From Sphingomonas sp. (lineage in GTDB: Bacteria > Pseudomonadota > Alphaproteobacteria > Sphingomonadales > Sphingomonadaceae), in contig NZ_JANINP010000001.1 of the NCBI RefSeq assembly GCF_024508665.1, positions 496,001-560,000 on the forward strand: 64,000 nt of DNA. Direction: 5' to 3'. The translations under genes and the position numbers were made by a program. The notes under the pieces were generated by a model. The model did no database searches. It had not been told where the DNA came from and worked only from the letters and a program-made list of their open reading frames with translations. The first letter of the stretch is position 1. Every line of letters begins with the position of its first letter. Of this stretch, positions 9,608 to 18,072 are shown piece by piece.

Positions 9608-11128
9608 GTGAACGGCCTCTATGACGAAGTTCGCATCGCGCTCCACGCGATCTGGAACCGCCGCTGGATTGCGCTGGCGGCGGCCTGGGTCGTCGCGATC
9701 CTGGGCTGGCTGGCGGTCAGCCAGATGCCCAACCGCTACGAATCGAAAGCGCGTGTCTTCGTTCAAATGGGCCAGGTGCTGCCCTCCAAGATCGGCATCA
9801 GTGCCGCGGAGCAGCAGAACGACGTCGACACGATCCGCCAGACGCTGACCAGCGCGGTCAATCTGGAAAAGGTCGTGCGCGGTACCGATCTCGCCAACAC
9901 AGTCTCGACGCCGCAGGAGGTCGCCGACCGCGTCGCCGGGCTGCAGCAGAACGTCAAGATCGTCGCCCAGCAAAACAATCTGTTCGAGATCAGCGTGACG
10001 GCGTCGAGCCCCAAGCTCGCCGCACAGATCAACCAGAAGCTGATCTCGATCTTCGTCGACCAGAATCTGGCCGACGATCGCAACGACACACAGACCACGC
10101 TGCGCTTCCTCGACAGCCAGGTGGAGGATCTGCAGCGCCGGCTCGCCGACGCCGATGCCAAGCGCACGCAATTCCAGACGCAATATCTCGGATCGCTGCC
10201 GGGCACTGGGTCACTGTCGGACCGCATGTCGGCGGCGCGCACCCAGATGGCGCAGATCGACAGCGATCTCGCCGCCGCGCAGACGAGCCTGGCATCGATC
10301 AACGGCCAGATGGCAGGCACCGCGGCGACCATTCCGGGCGTCGGCGGCGCCGGCAGCGCCGGGCCGGCGCGCGCGCGTCTCGCGGCGATCGAGGGCCAGC
10401 TCGCCGATGCGCGGGCCAAGGGCTATACCGAGAACCATCCGGACGTGGTCGCGCTCAAGAGCCAGCTCGGCGCCGCGCGTGCCGCCGCTGCACGCGAGCC
10501 GGCGGTCGGCAGCTATGCCGGCAACGGCCAGCCGAACCCGCAATATCTCTCGCTCAAGTCGATGCAGGTCGACAAACAGTCGCAGGTCGCGGCGCTGACG
10601 GCGCGCAAGCAGCAGCTCCAGCATGACATGGATGCGATCACCGGCAAGCTGAACGGCGATCCCGCCGCGGCCAACGAGCAAAGCCAGATCGACCGCGACT
10701 ACCAGGTGCTCAAGGCGCAATATGACAAATTGCTGAGCGATCGGGAGGATGTCCGCGTCCGCGCCCAGGCGCAGGCGCAGACCGATTCGATCAAGTTCAG
10801 GGTGATCGATCCGCCCGTCGCGCCGCGCGCGCCGACCGCGCCCAATCGCCCGTTGTTGCTGACGGGCGTGCTGCTCGCGGCGATCTTCGCCGGGATTGGC
10901 GGGGCCTTCGCGCTGTCGCAGCTCAAGGCGACCTATGCCACTGCCGGGCGGCTCGAAAAGGCGACCGGGCTGCCGGTGATCGGGTCGATCAGCGAGCGCG
11001 TATCGCGGGCGGAGGCCGAATTCAGGAAGCGCAAGCTGCGCATGTTCGCGGGCGCCGCGGCCGCATTGCCGGTCGCATTCGTCGGCCTGCTCGGCGTGGA
11101 GATGCTGATGCGGGGGCTCGCGGCATGA
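9608..11128 (+). CDS. XrtA system polysaccharide chain length determinant protein
   Basis: 506-aa Wzz/GumC-type inner-membrane protein. It starts with GTG (GGAGG ribosome-binding site 9 nt upstream). TM1 spans about residues 19-36 (WIALAAAWVVAILGWLAVS), followed by a large periplasmic part with long coiled coils (roughly 160-420), then a PAPxxP-like juxtamembrane motif VAPRAPTAPNRPLL and TM2 near 410-432. The C-terminal cytoplasmic tail ends in a third hydrophobic stretch. It sets polymer length with the tyrosine autokinase encoded next, whose start codon overlaps its stop. Confidence 0.92.
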   Translation: MNGLYDEVRIALHAIWNRRWIALAAAWVVAILGWLAVSQMPNRYESKARVFVQMGQVLPSKIGISAAEQQNDVDTIRQTLTSAVNLEKVVRGTDLANTVSTPQEVADRVAGLQQNVKIVAQQNNLFEISVTASSPKLAAQINQKLISIFVDQNLADDRNDTQTTLRFLDSQVEDLQRRLADADAKRTQFQTQYLGSLPGTGSLSDRMSAARTQMAQIDSDLAAAQTSLASINGQMAGTAATIPGVGGAGSAGPARARLAAIEGQLADARAKGYTENHPDVVALKSQLGAARAAAAREPAVGSYAGNGQPNPQYLSLKSMQVDKQSQVAALTARKQQLQHDMDAITGKLNGDPAAANEQSQIDRDYQVLKAQYDKLLSDREDVRVRAQAQAQTDSIKFRVIDPPVAPRAPTAPNRPLLLTGVLLAAIFAGIGGAFALSQLKATYATAGRLEKATGLPVIGSISERVSRAEAEFRKRKLRMFAGAAAALPVAFVGLLGVEMLMRGLAA

Positions 11129-12129
11129 ACAAGCCGATCATCACCAAAAAGGGGTCGCTGCTCGAGCGCGCCGCGGAAGTCTACGACTTCTCGGCGCGGC
11201 TCAACGCACGCGCGATTCCGGAAAGCGACTTGCAGGCGCCACCGGTCCGCACGCCGGTCGCGTCCGTTCCGGTCGCCGAGGCGCCGCAGCCGGTGGAAAC
11301 GCCGAGGACTGGCGCCGTACCGGTCGAAATGCCCGCCGCGCCCGTCGCTCGGCCGGTACCCGTGCTGCCGGCGGCTTTGCCGGTACCGGGCCGCCAGGCC
11401 AATATCGATCGCGATCTGCTGGCGGAAAACCAGTTGCTTATCCCGGGCGCGCCGATCGGGGTGCTGGCCGAGGAATTCCGCCTCGCCAAGCGCCAACTGC
11501 TGCTCACCGCGCGCCAGCTCAACAAGCAGGAGCCCGACAAGGCGCGGACCATCCTGGTCTGCTCGGCCAAGCCGGGCGACGGCAAGACCTATTGCGCGAT
11601 CAACCTGGCGATCTCGATGGCGGCGGAGCGCGACACCCGCGTGCTGCTGGTCGATGCCGATTTCGCCAAGCCGGGGATCATGGCCCGGCTTGGAGTCGCC
11701 GACGGTCCCGGCCTGCTCGATGCCCTTGGCGATCCCGCGATCGATATCGAAAAGTGCGTGGTCGGTACCGACATCCCCAATCTCAGCCTCCTGCCCGCCG
11801 GCGCACAGACCAATGCCGATGTCGAACTTATCGCCAGCGGCCGCACGCCCGAGCTCATCGCCCGGCTGCTCGCCGCGGATCCGGGCCGTGTGGTGATTTT
11901 CGATTCACCGCCTGCTCTGTCGGCATCGCCCGCCTCGGTGCTGGCGCTGCATGTCGGCCAGGTCATGCTCGTGGTCCGCGCCGACAAGACGTCGGAAGGC
12001 GAGATCCGCGACACCGTGCAGCGGCTGGACGGCTGCGAGCACATCCAGCTTTTGTTGAACAGCGTTTCGTTCGCCCCGGGGGGGGCTCGTTTCGGCAGTT
12101 ATTACGGCCAGGAGGACGAGGGCCAATGA
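11125..12129 (+). CDS. XrtA-associated tyrosine autokinase (BY-kinase)
   Basis: 334-aa cytoplasmic ATPase. An N-terminal 110 residues are rich in Pro/Val/Ala and look disordered. Walker A is SAKPGDGKT (147-155), Walker A' is VLLVDADFAKPG, and Walker B is VVIFDSPPALS. This is the CpsD/EpsD fold that phosphorylates its own C-terminal tyrosines and controls polymerisation with the chain-length protein. The tail ends FGSYYGQEDEGQ, giving only two adjacent tyrosines rather than a long Tyr cluster. It overlaps both neighbours by 4 bp. Confidence 0.92.
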   Translation: MNKPIITKKGSLLERAAEVYDFSARLNARAIPESDLQAPPVRTPVASVPVAEAPQPVETPRTGAVPVEMPAAPVARPVPVLPAALPVPGRQANIDRDLLAENQLLIPGAPIGVLAEEFRLAKRQLLLTARQLNKQEPDKARTILVCSAKPGDGKTYCAINLAISMAAERDTRVLLVDADFAKPGIMARLGVADGPGLLDALGDPAIDIEKCVVGTDIPNLSLLPAGAQTNADVELIASGRTPELIARLLAADPGRVVIFDSPPALSASPASVLALHVGQVMLVVRADKTSEGEIRDTVQRLDGCEHIQLLLNSVSFAPGGARFGSYYGQEDEGQ

Positions 12130-13748
12130 TGCGCTGTATTTCCGCGGGGGTCGCGCTTGCGACGCTGCTGGCCGCAATGCCGGCGGCGGCGCAGGACGAC
12201 GGCGGGGGCCGGGGTAAGGACCGCCGGGTCTCCGTTGCGCCCTATATCGAACTCAGCCAGGTGCTCACCGCCGATGTCCAGTCGGGCGACGTGCTGACCT
12301 ACAGCTCGGCGGCCGCCGGTGTCGATGCCGCGGTCGAGACGCGGCGTGTGTCGGTCAATCTGTCGGCGCGGTACGAGCATCAATTCGCCTGGGACAAGAA
12401 TAGCGGCGACGCCGATGTCGTCACTGGTCTTGCCAATGCGCAAGTACGCCTGACGCGTGGGTTGTCGCTCGACGCGGGCGGCATCGCCACGCGCTCGCGT
12501 AACGACATTCGAGGCGCCGCGCCGGCCTTCTTCGGCAACGACCGCGATAATGTCAGCAACGTCTATTCGGGCTATGTCGGCCCGACCCTGACCACCGGCA
12601 GTGGTCCGGTCGCGATCAATGCGGCCTATCGCTTCGCCTATACCAAGGTGACCGAGCCGGGCCCGACCGGGGTCGCCCCGGGTAGCCCGCGGCTCGACTA
12701 TTTCGACGATTCGAAGACCCAGATCGCGACCGCCTCGGTCGGCTTCAAATCGGGCACCGTCCTGCCGGTCGGCCTGACTGCCAGCGGCGGCTGGACGCGC
12801 GACGATCAGAGCCAGCTCGGCGGACGTTTCGACGATCTCTACGGCCGCGTCGATGCAGTGCTGCCCTTGTCGGGCAACGTCGCGGCGGTGGGCGGCGTAG
12901 GCTATGAAAAGCTGACCTCGAGCGCACGCGATCCGTTGCTCGATAGCGCCGGCGTGCCGGTCACCGACAACCGCGGCCGGTTCGTCACCGACCCCAATTC
13001 GCCGCGCCGCATCGCCTATCAGACCGACGGCATCTATTGGGACGCCGGCGTCGTCTGGCGCCCGAGCCCGCGCACCGCGCTCGAAGCCCATGTCGGCCGC
13101 CGTTATGGCTCGTGGAGCTATACTGGCTCGCTCAGCTACGCGCCTTCCAGAAACGTCGGCGTCCAGGTCGGCGTCTACGATACGGTCGAGACCTTCGGCA
13201 GCCAGTTGCAGCGCAGCCTGCGCGGGCTTCCCGCCCAGTTCACCGCGACGCGTGACTTGCTGGCCCAGCAATTCAGCGGCTGCACCTTCGGCACCACCGG
13301 TGGAAGTGCCGCGGGCGCTTGCATGAATTCGGTGTTCCAGTCGGTGTCGACCGCGACCTATCGCTCGCGCGGAGTCGATGCGGTTGCCACCCTGACTCGC
13401 GGCACGTCGACGCTCGGCTTCGGCGTAGGTTATTCGAACCGCAAATTCTACGCGCCGAACAGCCCCGGCGTGGTGATCATCGGTACCAGCGACGAAAGCT
13501 ATTACGCGCAGCTCTTCTACTCGACGTCGATCGGCGAGCACACCTCGTTCAACGCCGATCTGTTCGCTAATTATTACGACAGCGGCATTGCGCCGGGGAT
13601 CTACAGCCTGGGTGCGACCGGGTCGGTCTCGCGCAGCTTTGGCCGCCTCGGCACGACCGTCTCGCTCGGCGCCTACACCTTCAGCCAAGAGGGGCAGGAG
13701 GACCAGACCACCGCGCAGGCGCTCGTTGGTGCCCGTTACCAGTTCTGA
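12126..13748 (+). CDS. TIGR03016-type PEP-CTERM system outer-membrane beta-barrel protein
   Basis: 540-aa protein starting at the ATG at 12126, which overlaps the kinase stop. A signal peptide (ISAGVALATLLAAMPAAAQ) is followed by alternating hydrophobic/polar strands and a terminal phenylalanine (VGARYQF), as expected for a barrel inserted by Bam. Examples of strand pairs are SVNLSARYEHQFAW and GPVAINAAYRFAYTKV. The family is known from XrtA/EPS loci and probably supplies or stabilises the outer-membrane exit for the polymer; its exact role is not established. Two cysteines in a long loop (near residues 385 and 397) may form a disulfide. Confidence 0.85.
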   Translation: MMRCISAGVALATLLAAMPAAAQDDGGGRGKDRRVSVAPYIELSQVLTADVQSGDVLTYSSAAAGVDAAVETRRVSVNLSARYEHQFAWDKNSGDADVVTGLANAQVRLTRGLSLDAGGIATRSRNDIRGAAPAFFGNDRDNVSNVYSGYVGPTLTTGSGPVAINAAYRFAYTKVTEPGPTGVAPGSPRLDYFDDSKTQIATASVGFKSGTVLPVGLTASGGWTRDDQSQLGGRFDDLYGRVDAVLPLSGNVAAVGGVGYEKLTSSARDPLLDSAGVPVTDNRGRFVTDPNSPRRIAYQTDGIYWDAGVVWRPSPRTALEAHVGRRYGSWSYTGSLSYAPSRNVGVQVGVYDTVETFGSQLQRSLRGLPAQFTATRDLLAQQFSGCTFGTTGGSAAGACMNSVFQSVSTATYRSRGVDAVATLTRGTSTLGFGVGYSNRKFYAPNSPGVVIIGTSDESYYAQLFYSTSIGEHTSFNADLFANYYDSGIAPGIYSLGATGSVSRSFGRLGTTVSLGAYTFSQEGQEDQTTAQALVGARYQF

Positions 13749-13785
13749 CCGCAGAGGCGGGGAAACCCGCCCGGAGATGAAGACG

Positions 13786-14916
13786 ATGTATGACGACCAT
13801 TATGGATTGAGCGGACGCCCGTTCGCGCTGACGCCCGATCCGAAATTCTGGTTCGATACCGCCACGCACCGCAAGGCGATGGCGTATCTCGGCTATGGCC
13901 TGAGCCAAGGCGAGGGGTTCATCGTCATCACCGGCGACGTCGGCGCGGGCAAGACCACCCTTGTCGGCCATCTGATGGCGACGATCGATCGCGAACGGCT
14001 GCACGTGATCAAAGTGGTGTCGAGCCAAGTCGACGGCGACGATCTGCTACGCATCGTCGCGACCGGGCTGGGGGTGGAGACCGCCGGCCTGATGAAGGCG
14101 CAATTGCTTTTGGCGATCGAGCGCGGGCTGCACTCGGTCGCGCGTTCCGGCCGCCGCACCTTGCTGATCGTCGACGAGGCACAGGCGCTGCACACCGGTG
14201 CGCTCGAAGAATTGCGCATGCTGTCCAATTTCCAGGCCGGCGGCCATGCGCTGCTGCAGATCTTCCTGCTCGGCCAGCCCGAATTCCGCGCTGCTTTGCA
14301 TGGCAGCGACCGGCTCGAACAGCTTCGCCAGCGCGTGATCGCCATGCATCACCTCGATCCGATGGGCGCCGAAGAAGTCGAGCCGTACGTCCTGCACCGC
14401 ATGTCGCTGGTCGGCTGGAACGGCCGTCCCAAATTCACGCCGGATGCCTTCGCCGCGCTTTATCGCGGGTCGGACGGCGTGCCGCGCCGGCTCAACCAAC
14501 TCGCCGGCCGCGTCCTGCTGTTCGGCGCGATCGAGCAGATCGACGTGATCGACGCCAAGGTGATCGATGCAGTGATCGCCGATATCACCGGCGACATGCC
14601 CGCGCCCAGCGCGCCCGCGCCGCGGCCGGTCGTTGCCACGCCCGAGCCGACGCCCGAGCCCGAAATCGTCCCGGCCCCTGAGCCGATCAAGGCGCCCGAG
14701 CCGATCGCGGCGCGCGAGCCGATCGCAGTAGTCGAACCCGCGGCACCGGCCAATGATGCCAAGCCCGCGCCGATCGAGATCGCGCAGGATCGCTTCGCCG
14801 CGATCGAGGCGCGTCTGGAGGAACAGGATGCGGCGTTGCGCCGCGTGCTGGCATTGCTGGTCGATTGGGTCGAGGGTAACGAGGCCGCGGCAGCGCGCGG
14901 TGGCCGCGCGGCCTGA
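13786..14916 (+). CDS. XrtA-associated ATPase (ExeA/TIGR03015-like)
   Basis: 376-aa AAA ATPase. The start at MYDDHYGLSGRPF is favoured because GGAG lies 9 nt upstream; an ATG three codons earlier abuts that site. Walker A is GDVGAGKTT (50-58) and Walker B is LLIVDEAQAL. After the ATPase core comes a Pro/Glu-rich linker (about 285-335, repeated PEP/EPI units) and a short C-terminal helix (FAAIEARLEEQDAALRRVL). The family resembles ExeA of type II secretion and probably energises assembly at the envelope. It lies in the middle of the rightward operon. Confidence 0.9.
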   Translation: MYDDHYGLSGRPFALTPDPKFWFDTATHRKAMAYLGYGLSQGEGFIVITGDVGAGKTTLVGHLMATIDRERLHVIKVVSSQVDGDDLLRIVATGLGVETAGLMKAQLLLAIERGLHSVARSGRRTLLIVDEAQALHTGALEELRMLSNFQAGGHALLQIFLLGQPEFRAALHGSDRLEQLRQRVIAMHHLDPMGAEEVEPYVLHRMSLVGWNGRPKFTPDAFAALYRGSDGVPRRLNQLAGRVLLFGAIEQIDVIDAKVIDAVIADITGDMPAPSAPAPRPVVATPEPTPEPEIVPAPEPIKAPEPIAAREPIAVVEPAAPANDAKPAPIEIAQDRFAAIEARLEEQDAALRRVLALLVDWVEGNEAAAARGGRAA

Positions 14917-14936
14917 CGCGCGGCAGGAGCGGCAAG

Positions 14937-15779
14937 ATGCGCAACGGCCTGTCAGTCGACGTCGAGGAGTGGTTCCAGGTCGGCGCTTTCGAACGCGTAA
15001 TTGACAAGGCCGATTGGGACGGTCTGGACAGCCGCGTCGCCTATAATACCGGCAAGGTGCTCGATCTGTTTGGCGAGACGGGGGTCAAGGCGACCTTTTT
15101 CACCCTGGGTTGGGTGGCCGAGCGAAACCCTGCGTTGATCCGCCGCATCGCCGATGAGGGCCACGAGGTCGCCAGCCATGGCTGGGATCATGACCGCGTG
15201 TTTACGCTGACCGCCGAGGCGTTTCGGGCCGACCTCAAGCGCGCGCGTATTGCGTTGGAGGACGCGTCGGGCCAACGCGTGACCGGCTACCGCGCGCCGA
15301 GCTTCTCGATCGACCAGCGCACGCCGTGGGCGCACCAGGTGCTGGCCGAGGAAGGCTATGCCTATTCGTCGAGCGTCGCGCCGCTCGTCCACGACCATTA
15401 TGGCTGGGCCGACGCGCCCAAATACGCTTATCGTCCGGTGGCCGGATCGGACCTGATCGAGCTGCCCATCACGCTCGCCGATGTCGCGGGCCGCAAGATC
15501 ACCACCGGCGGCGGATTCTTCCGACTGTTTCCGGCGGCGATCACCGATCGCGCGGTGGCGCGTGCCAATCGCGACGAAAATCGGCCGGCCGTGTTCTATT
15601 TCCACCCTTGGGAAATCGACCCTGAGCAGCCTCGCGTTGCCCACGCGTCTCTCAAGTCGCGCCTCCGCCATTACAGCCGGCTGGGGGCGATGGCGGGCAA
15701 ATTGCGCGGGCTGGTGCGGCGCCACGATTGGGGGCGCGTCGATACCGTCGTCGCGGCCGAAGCGGAGCGCCTGCAGTGA
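14937..15779 (+). CDS. XrtA system polysaccharide deacetylase
   Basis: 280-aa NodB-homology carbohydrate esterase. The metal-binding catalytic start is SVDVEEWFQV (6-15), with ATFFTLGWVAERNP and the HxxxH pair His81/His85 in VASHGWDHD. The YRAPSFSI motif and the late FYFHPWEID complete the CE4 active site. The DUF3473-like C-terminus is typical of the exosortase-linked subgroup. It removes acetyl groups from the nascent polysaccharide, probably in the cytoplasm or periplasm (no signal peptide seen). AGGAG precedes the ATG. Confidence 0.93.
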   Translation: MRNGLSVDVEEWFQVGAFERVIDKADWDGLDSRVAYNTGKVLDLFGETGVKATFFTLGWVAERNPALIRRIADEGHEVASHGWDHDRVFTLTAEAFRADLKRARIALEDASGQRVTGYRAPSFSIDQRTPWAHQVLAEEGYAYSSSVAPLVHDHYGWADAPKYAYRPVAGSDLIELPITLADVAGRKITTGGGFFRLFPAAITDRAVARANRDENRPAVFYFHPWEIDPEQPRVAHASLKSRLRHYSRLGAMAGKLRGLVRRHDWGRVDTVVAAEAERLQ

Positions 15780-16849
15780 CGATGCCCCTGGTCTCGACCC
15801 CGGTGGCGATCAACGCCGCCGACCTGGCCGATCCGGACGAGCGCGCGCGGATCGATGCCTATGTCCGCGCGCATCCCGATGCGACGCCGTTTCACCTGAC
15901 CGGCTGGAACGTCGCAGTCGCCTGTGCATGCGACCAGACCGCGCATTGCCTGATCGCGGAACATGCCGATGGCAGTCTGGCGGGTGTGCTGCCGCTGACC
16001 GAAATACGCTCGCCGCTGTTCGGCAAGGCGCTCGTGTCGGCCGGGTTTGCGGTCGATGGCGGCATTCTGACCGATCGCGACGCGGTGGCTGACGCTCTCG
16101 CCGCCTCGGCCTGGGCGATGGCCGAGCGGCTGGGCTGCCCCAGCCTTGAACTGCGCGGCGGGCCGGCGCCGGGCGAGGGGTGGATGGTCGACGAGACCAC
16201 CTATCTCGGTTTCTCGCGCGATCTCGCCAAGGACGACGAGGCCGAATTGCTCGCCATCCCGCGCAAGCAGCGCGCCGATGTCCGCAAGTCACTCGACGCG
16301 GATTTGGAAATAGCGATCGGCAGCACGGCGCGCGACCTCGCGATGCATTATGCGGTGTTCTCGGAGTCGGTCCGCAATCTCGGCACTCCGGTCTTCCCGG
16401 CCAAGCTGTTTCGCGAGGTTGCTGCCGAGCTCGGCGAGCATGCAGACATCGTCACCGTGCTCAAGGACGGCAAGCCGCATGCCAGCGTGTTCAGCCTCTA
16501 CCTCAACGGCACCGTCTATCCGTTCTGGGGCGGCGGCACGCGTGAGGCGCGGGCGCTCAAGGCCAATGACCGGCTCTATTACGAACTGATGCGCCATGCC
16601 CGCGGCCGCGGTTGCACGCGCTACGATTTCGGCCGGTCGAAAGCCGGGACGGGAGTCGCCGCATTCAAGAAGAATTGGGGATTCGAGGGGGTGCCGCTGC
16701 GCTACGCCAAGCGCGTGGCCGTCGGCGAGACGCCGCGCGAGATGAACCCGATGAGCCCGAAATATCGGCTGCAGGTAGCGATGTGGAAGAAGCTGCCTTT
16801 GTGGCTCGCCAATGCGATGGGACCGGTGATCGCCAAAGGCCTCGGCTGA
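15776..16849 (+). CDS. FemAB family XrtA/PEP-CTERM system-associated protein
   Basis: 357-aa protein read from a GTG that overlaps the deacetylase stop (GTGA) with GGAG 8 nt upstream; an ATG two codons later is possible. Two GNAT-like lobes are expected. The conserved segments are FHLTGWNVAVA near residue 45, ELRGGPAPGEGW near 130, and the C-terminal YDFGRSKAGTGVAAFKKNWGFEG typical of FemAB/BioF2-type acyltransferases. Related enzymes transfer aminoacyl or acyl groups to cell-wall or surface polymers, which fits an aminoacylating role beside the ligase/ACP/decarboxylase genes. The acceptor is unknown. Confidence 0.88.
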   Translation: MTMPLVSTPVAINAADLADPDERARIDAYVRAHPDATPFHLTGWNVAVACACDQTAHCLIAEHADGSLAGVLPLTEIRSPLFGKALVSAGFAVDGGILTDRDAVADALAASAWAMAERLGCPSLELRGGPAPGEGWMVDETTYLGFSRDLAKDDEAELLAIPRKQRADVRKSLDADLEIAIGSTARDLAMHYAVFSESVRNLGTPVFPAKLFREVAAELGEHADIVTVLKDGKPHASVFSLYLNGTVYPFWGGGTREARALKANDRLYYELMRHARGRGCTRYDFGRSKAGTGVAAFKKNWGFEGVPLRYAKRVAVGETPREMNPMSPKYRLQVAMWKKLPLWLANAMGPVIAKGLG

Positions 16850-18072
16850 TGGGTGACTTGTTGTTCCTCGCGCATCGATCGCCATTCCCGCCGGATCGCG
16901 GCGACAAGATCCGCGCGTTCAACGTCCTCAAGCACCTAGCCGCGAACCATCGCGTGCATCTGGTCGCGTTCGCCGACGATCCCCGCGACCTCGAGGCTAA
17001 GGATGGGCTGGCAAGGTTCACGGCAAGCCGAACGGTCCTTTGGCGCGGCAAATCGCGACCGCGCGCCTTGGCGGAAGCGATGGTCGAGCGCCGTCCGGCG
17101 TCGCTGACCGCATTCGATGGTCATGCTATGCGCGATGCCGTCGCCGACGTACTCGAGCGCGAGGCCATCGATACGATCTACGTCTTCTCCGGCCAGATGG
17201 CGCAATATCTGCCGGCCAAGACGCCGGCGCGGGTGATCATGGACTTTTGCGACATGGATTCGCTCAAGTTCGCCGACTACGCGAAAGGCTCGCGCGGACC
17301 CATGCGCTGGCTGATGCGGCGCGAGGCGAGGCTGCTGTTCGAGTTCGAACGCCAAATCGCGCAGCGCGTCGATGCCAGTCTTTTTGTCAGTGAGGCCGAG
17401 GCCGATCTGTTTCGGACGCGTTCGGGTGCCGCCAATGTCCGGGCAGTCGAGAACGGCATCGACACCGACTTCTTCGATCCGGCCGCCGCATTCGAACGGA
17501 TCGACACGCCCGGCAAGCTGATCGTCTTCACCGGCCAGATGGATTATCGCCCCAATGTCGAGGCGGTGACCTGGTTTGCCGAGGCCGTGCTGCCGCACAT
17601 CCGTGCCACGCATCCCGACGCCGATTTCGTCATTGTCGGTCGCAACCCGACCGACGCGGTCACCGCGCTGGCGAGGCGGGACGGCGTACAGGTGACCGGC
17701 GAAGTGGCCGACGTCCGCCCGTGGCTCGACGCCGCGGCGTGCGTAGTCGCGCCGCTCAAGATCGCGCGCGGTATCCAGAACAAGGTGCTCGAAGCCATGG
17801 CGATGGCGCGTCCGGTGGTGGCGAGTGGCCCCGCCGCTGAGGGGATCGATCATGACGGGACGATCCTGAGCGGCGACACGGTCGCCGAGGTAGCGGATGC
17901 TGTGGACGGCCTGCTGTCGGACGCACCGGGCGCGGCTGCGATGGGGCGCAACGCGCGTGAGCGGGTCAAGGCGCGTTATGGCTGGAGCGCGCGGCTCGCC
18001 CCGCTCGACGCGCTGATCCGGTCTGACGCTAAGCACGCCAGTCCGGCAGCAAAGGGGCGAGTGGCCGCATGA
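16849..18072 (+). CDS. TIGR03087 family PEP-CTERM/XrtA system glycosyltransferase
   Basis: 407-aa GT-B glycosyltransferase. The N-terminus LLFLAHRSPFPPDRGDKIRAFN is diagnostic of this exosortase-linked group. The C-terminal donor-binding half has IVFTGQMDYRPNVEAVTWF, VVAPLKIARGIQNKVLEAMAM and the GT4-type E(x7)E region. It adds a sugar to the lipid-linked repeat unit at the cytoplasmic face. It is the only glycosyltransferase in the locus within this window, so others must be encoded elsewhere. Its start overlaps the FemAB stop (TGATG) and its end overlaps xrtA by 4 bp. Confidence 0.92.
   Translation: MGDLLFLAHRSPFPPDRGDKIRAFNVLKHLAANHRVHLVAFADDPRDLEAKDGLARFTASRTVLWRGKSRPRALAEAMVERRPASLTAFDGHAMRDAVADVLEREAIDTIYVFSGQMAQYLPAKTPARVIMDFCDMDSLKFADYAKGSRGPMRWLMRREARLLFEFERQIAQRVDASLFVSEAEADLFRTRSGAANVRAVENGIDTDFFDPAAAFERIDTPGKLIVFTGQMDYRPNVEAVTWFAEAVLPHIRATHPDADFVIVGRNPTDAVTALARRDGVQVTGEVADVRPWLDAAACVVAPLKIARGIQNKVLEAMAMARPVVASGPAAEGIDHDGTILSGDTVAEVADAVDGLLSDAPGAAAMGRNARERVKARYGWSARLAPLDALIRSDAKHASPAAKGRVAA

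Noticed and set aside
11592..12125. Upstream in-frame part of the barrel protein frame
   Set aside because: It overlaps the tyrosine kinase gene in another frame; the signal peptide starts at 12126.
12102..13688. 528-codon minus-strand frame opposite the outer-membrane barrel gene
   Set aside because: Antisense of a real beta-barrel gene with signal peptide; no homology-like motifs.
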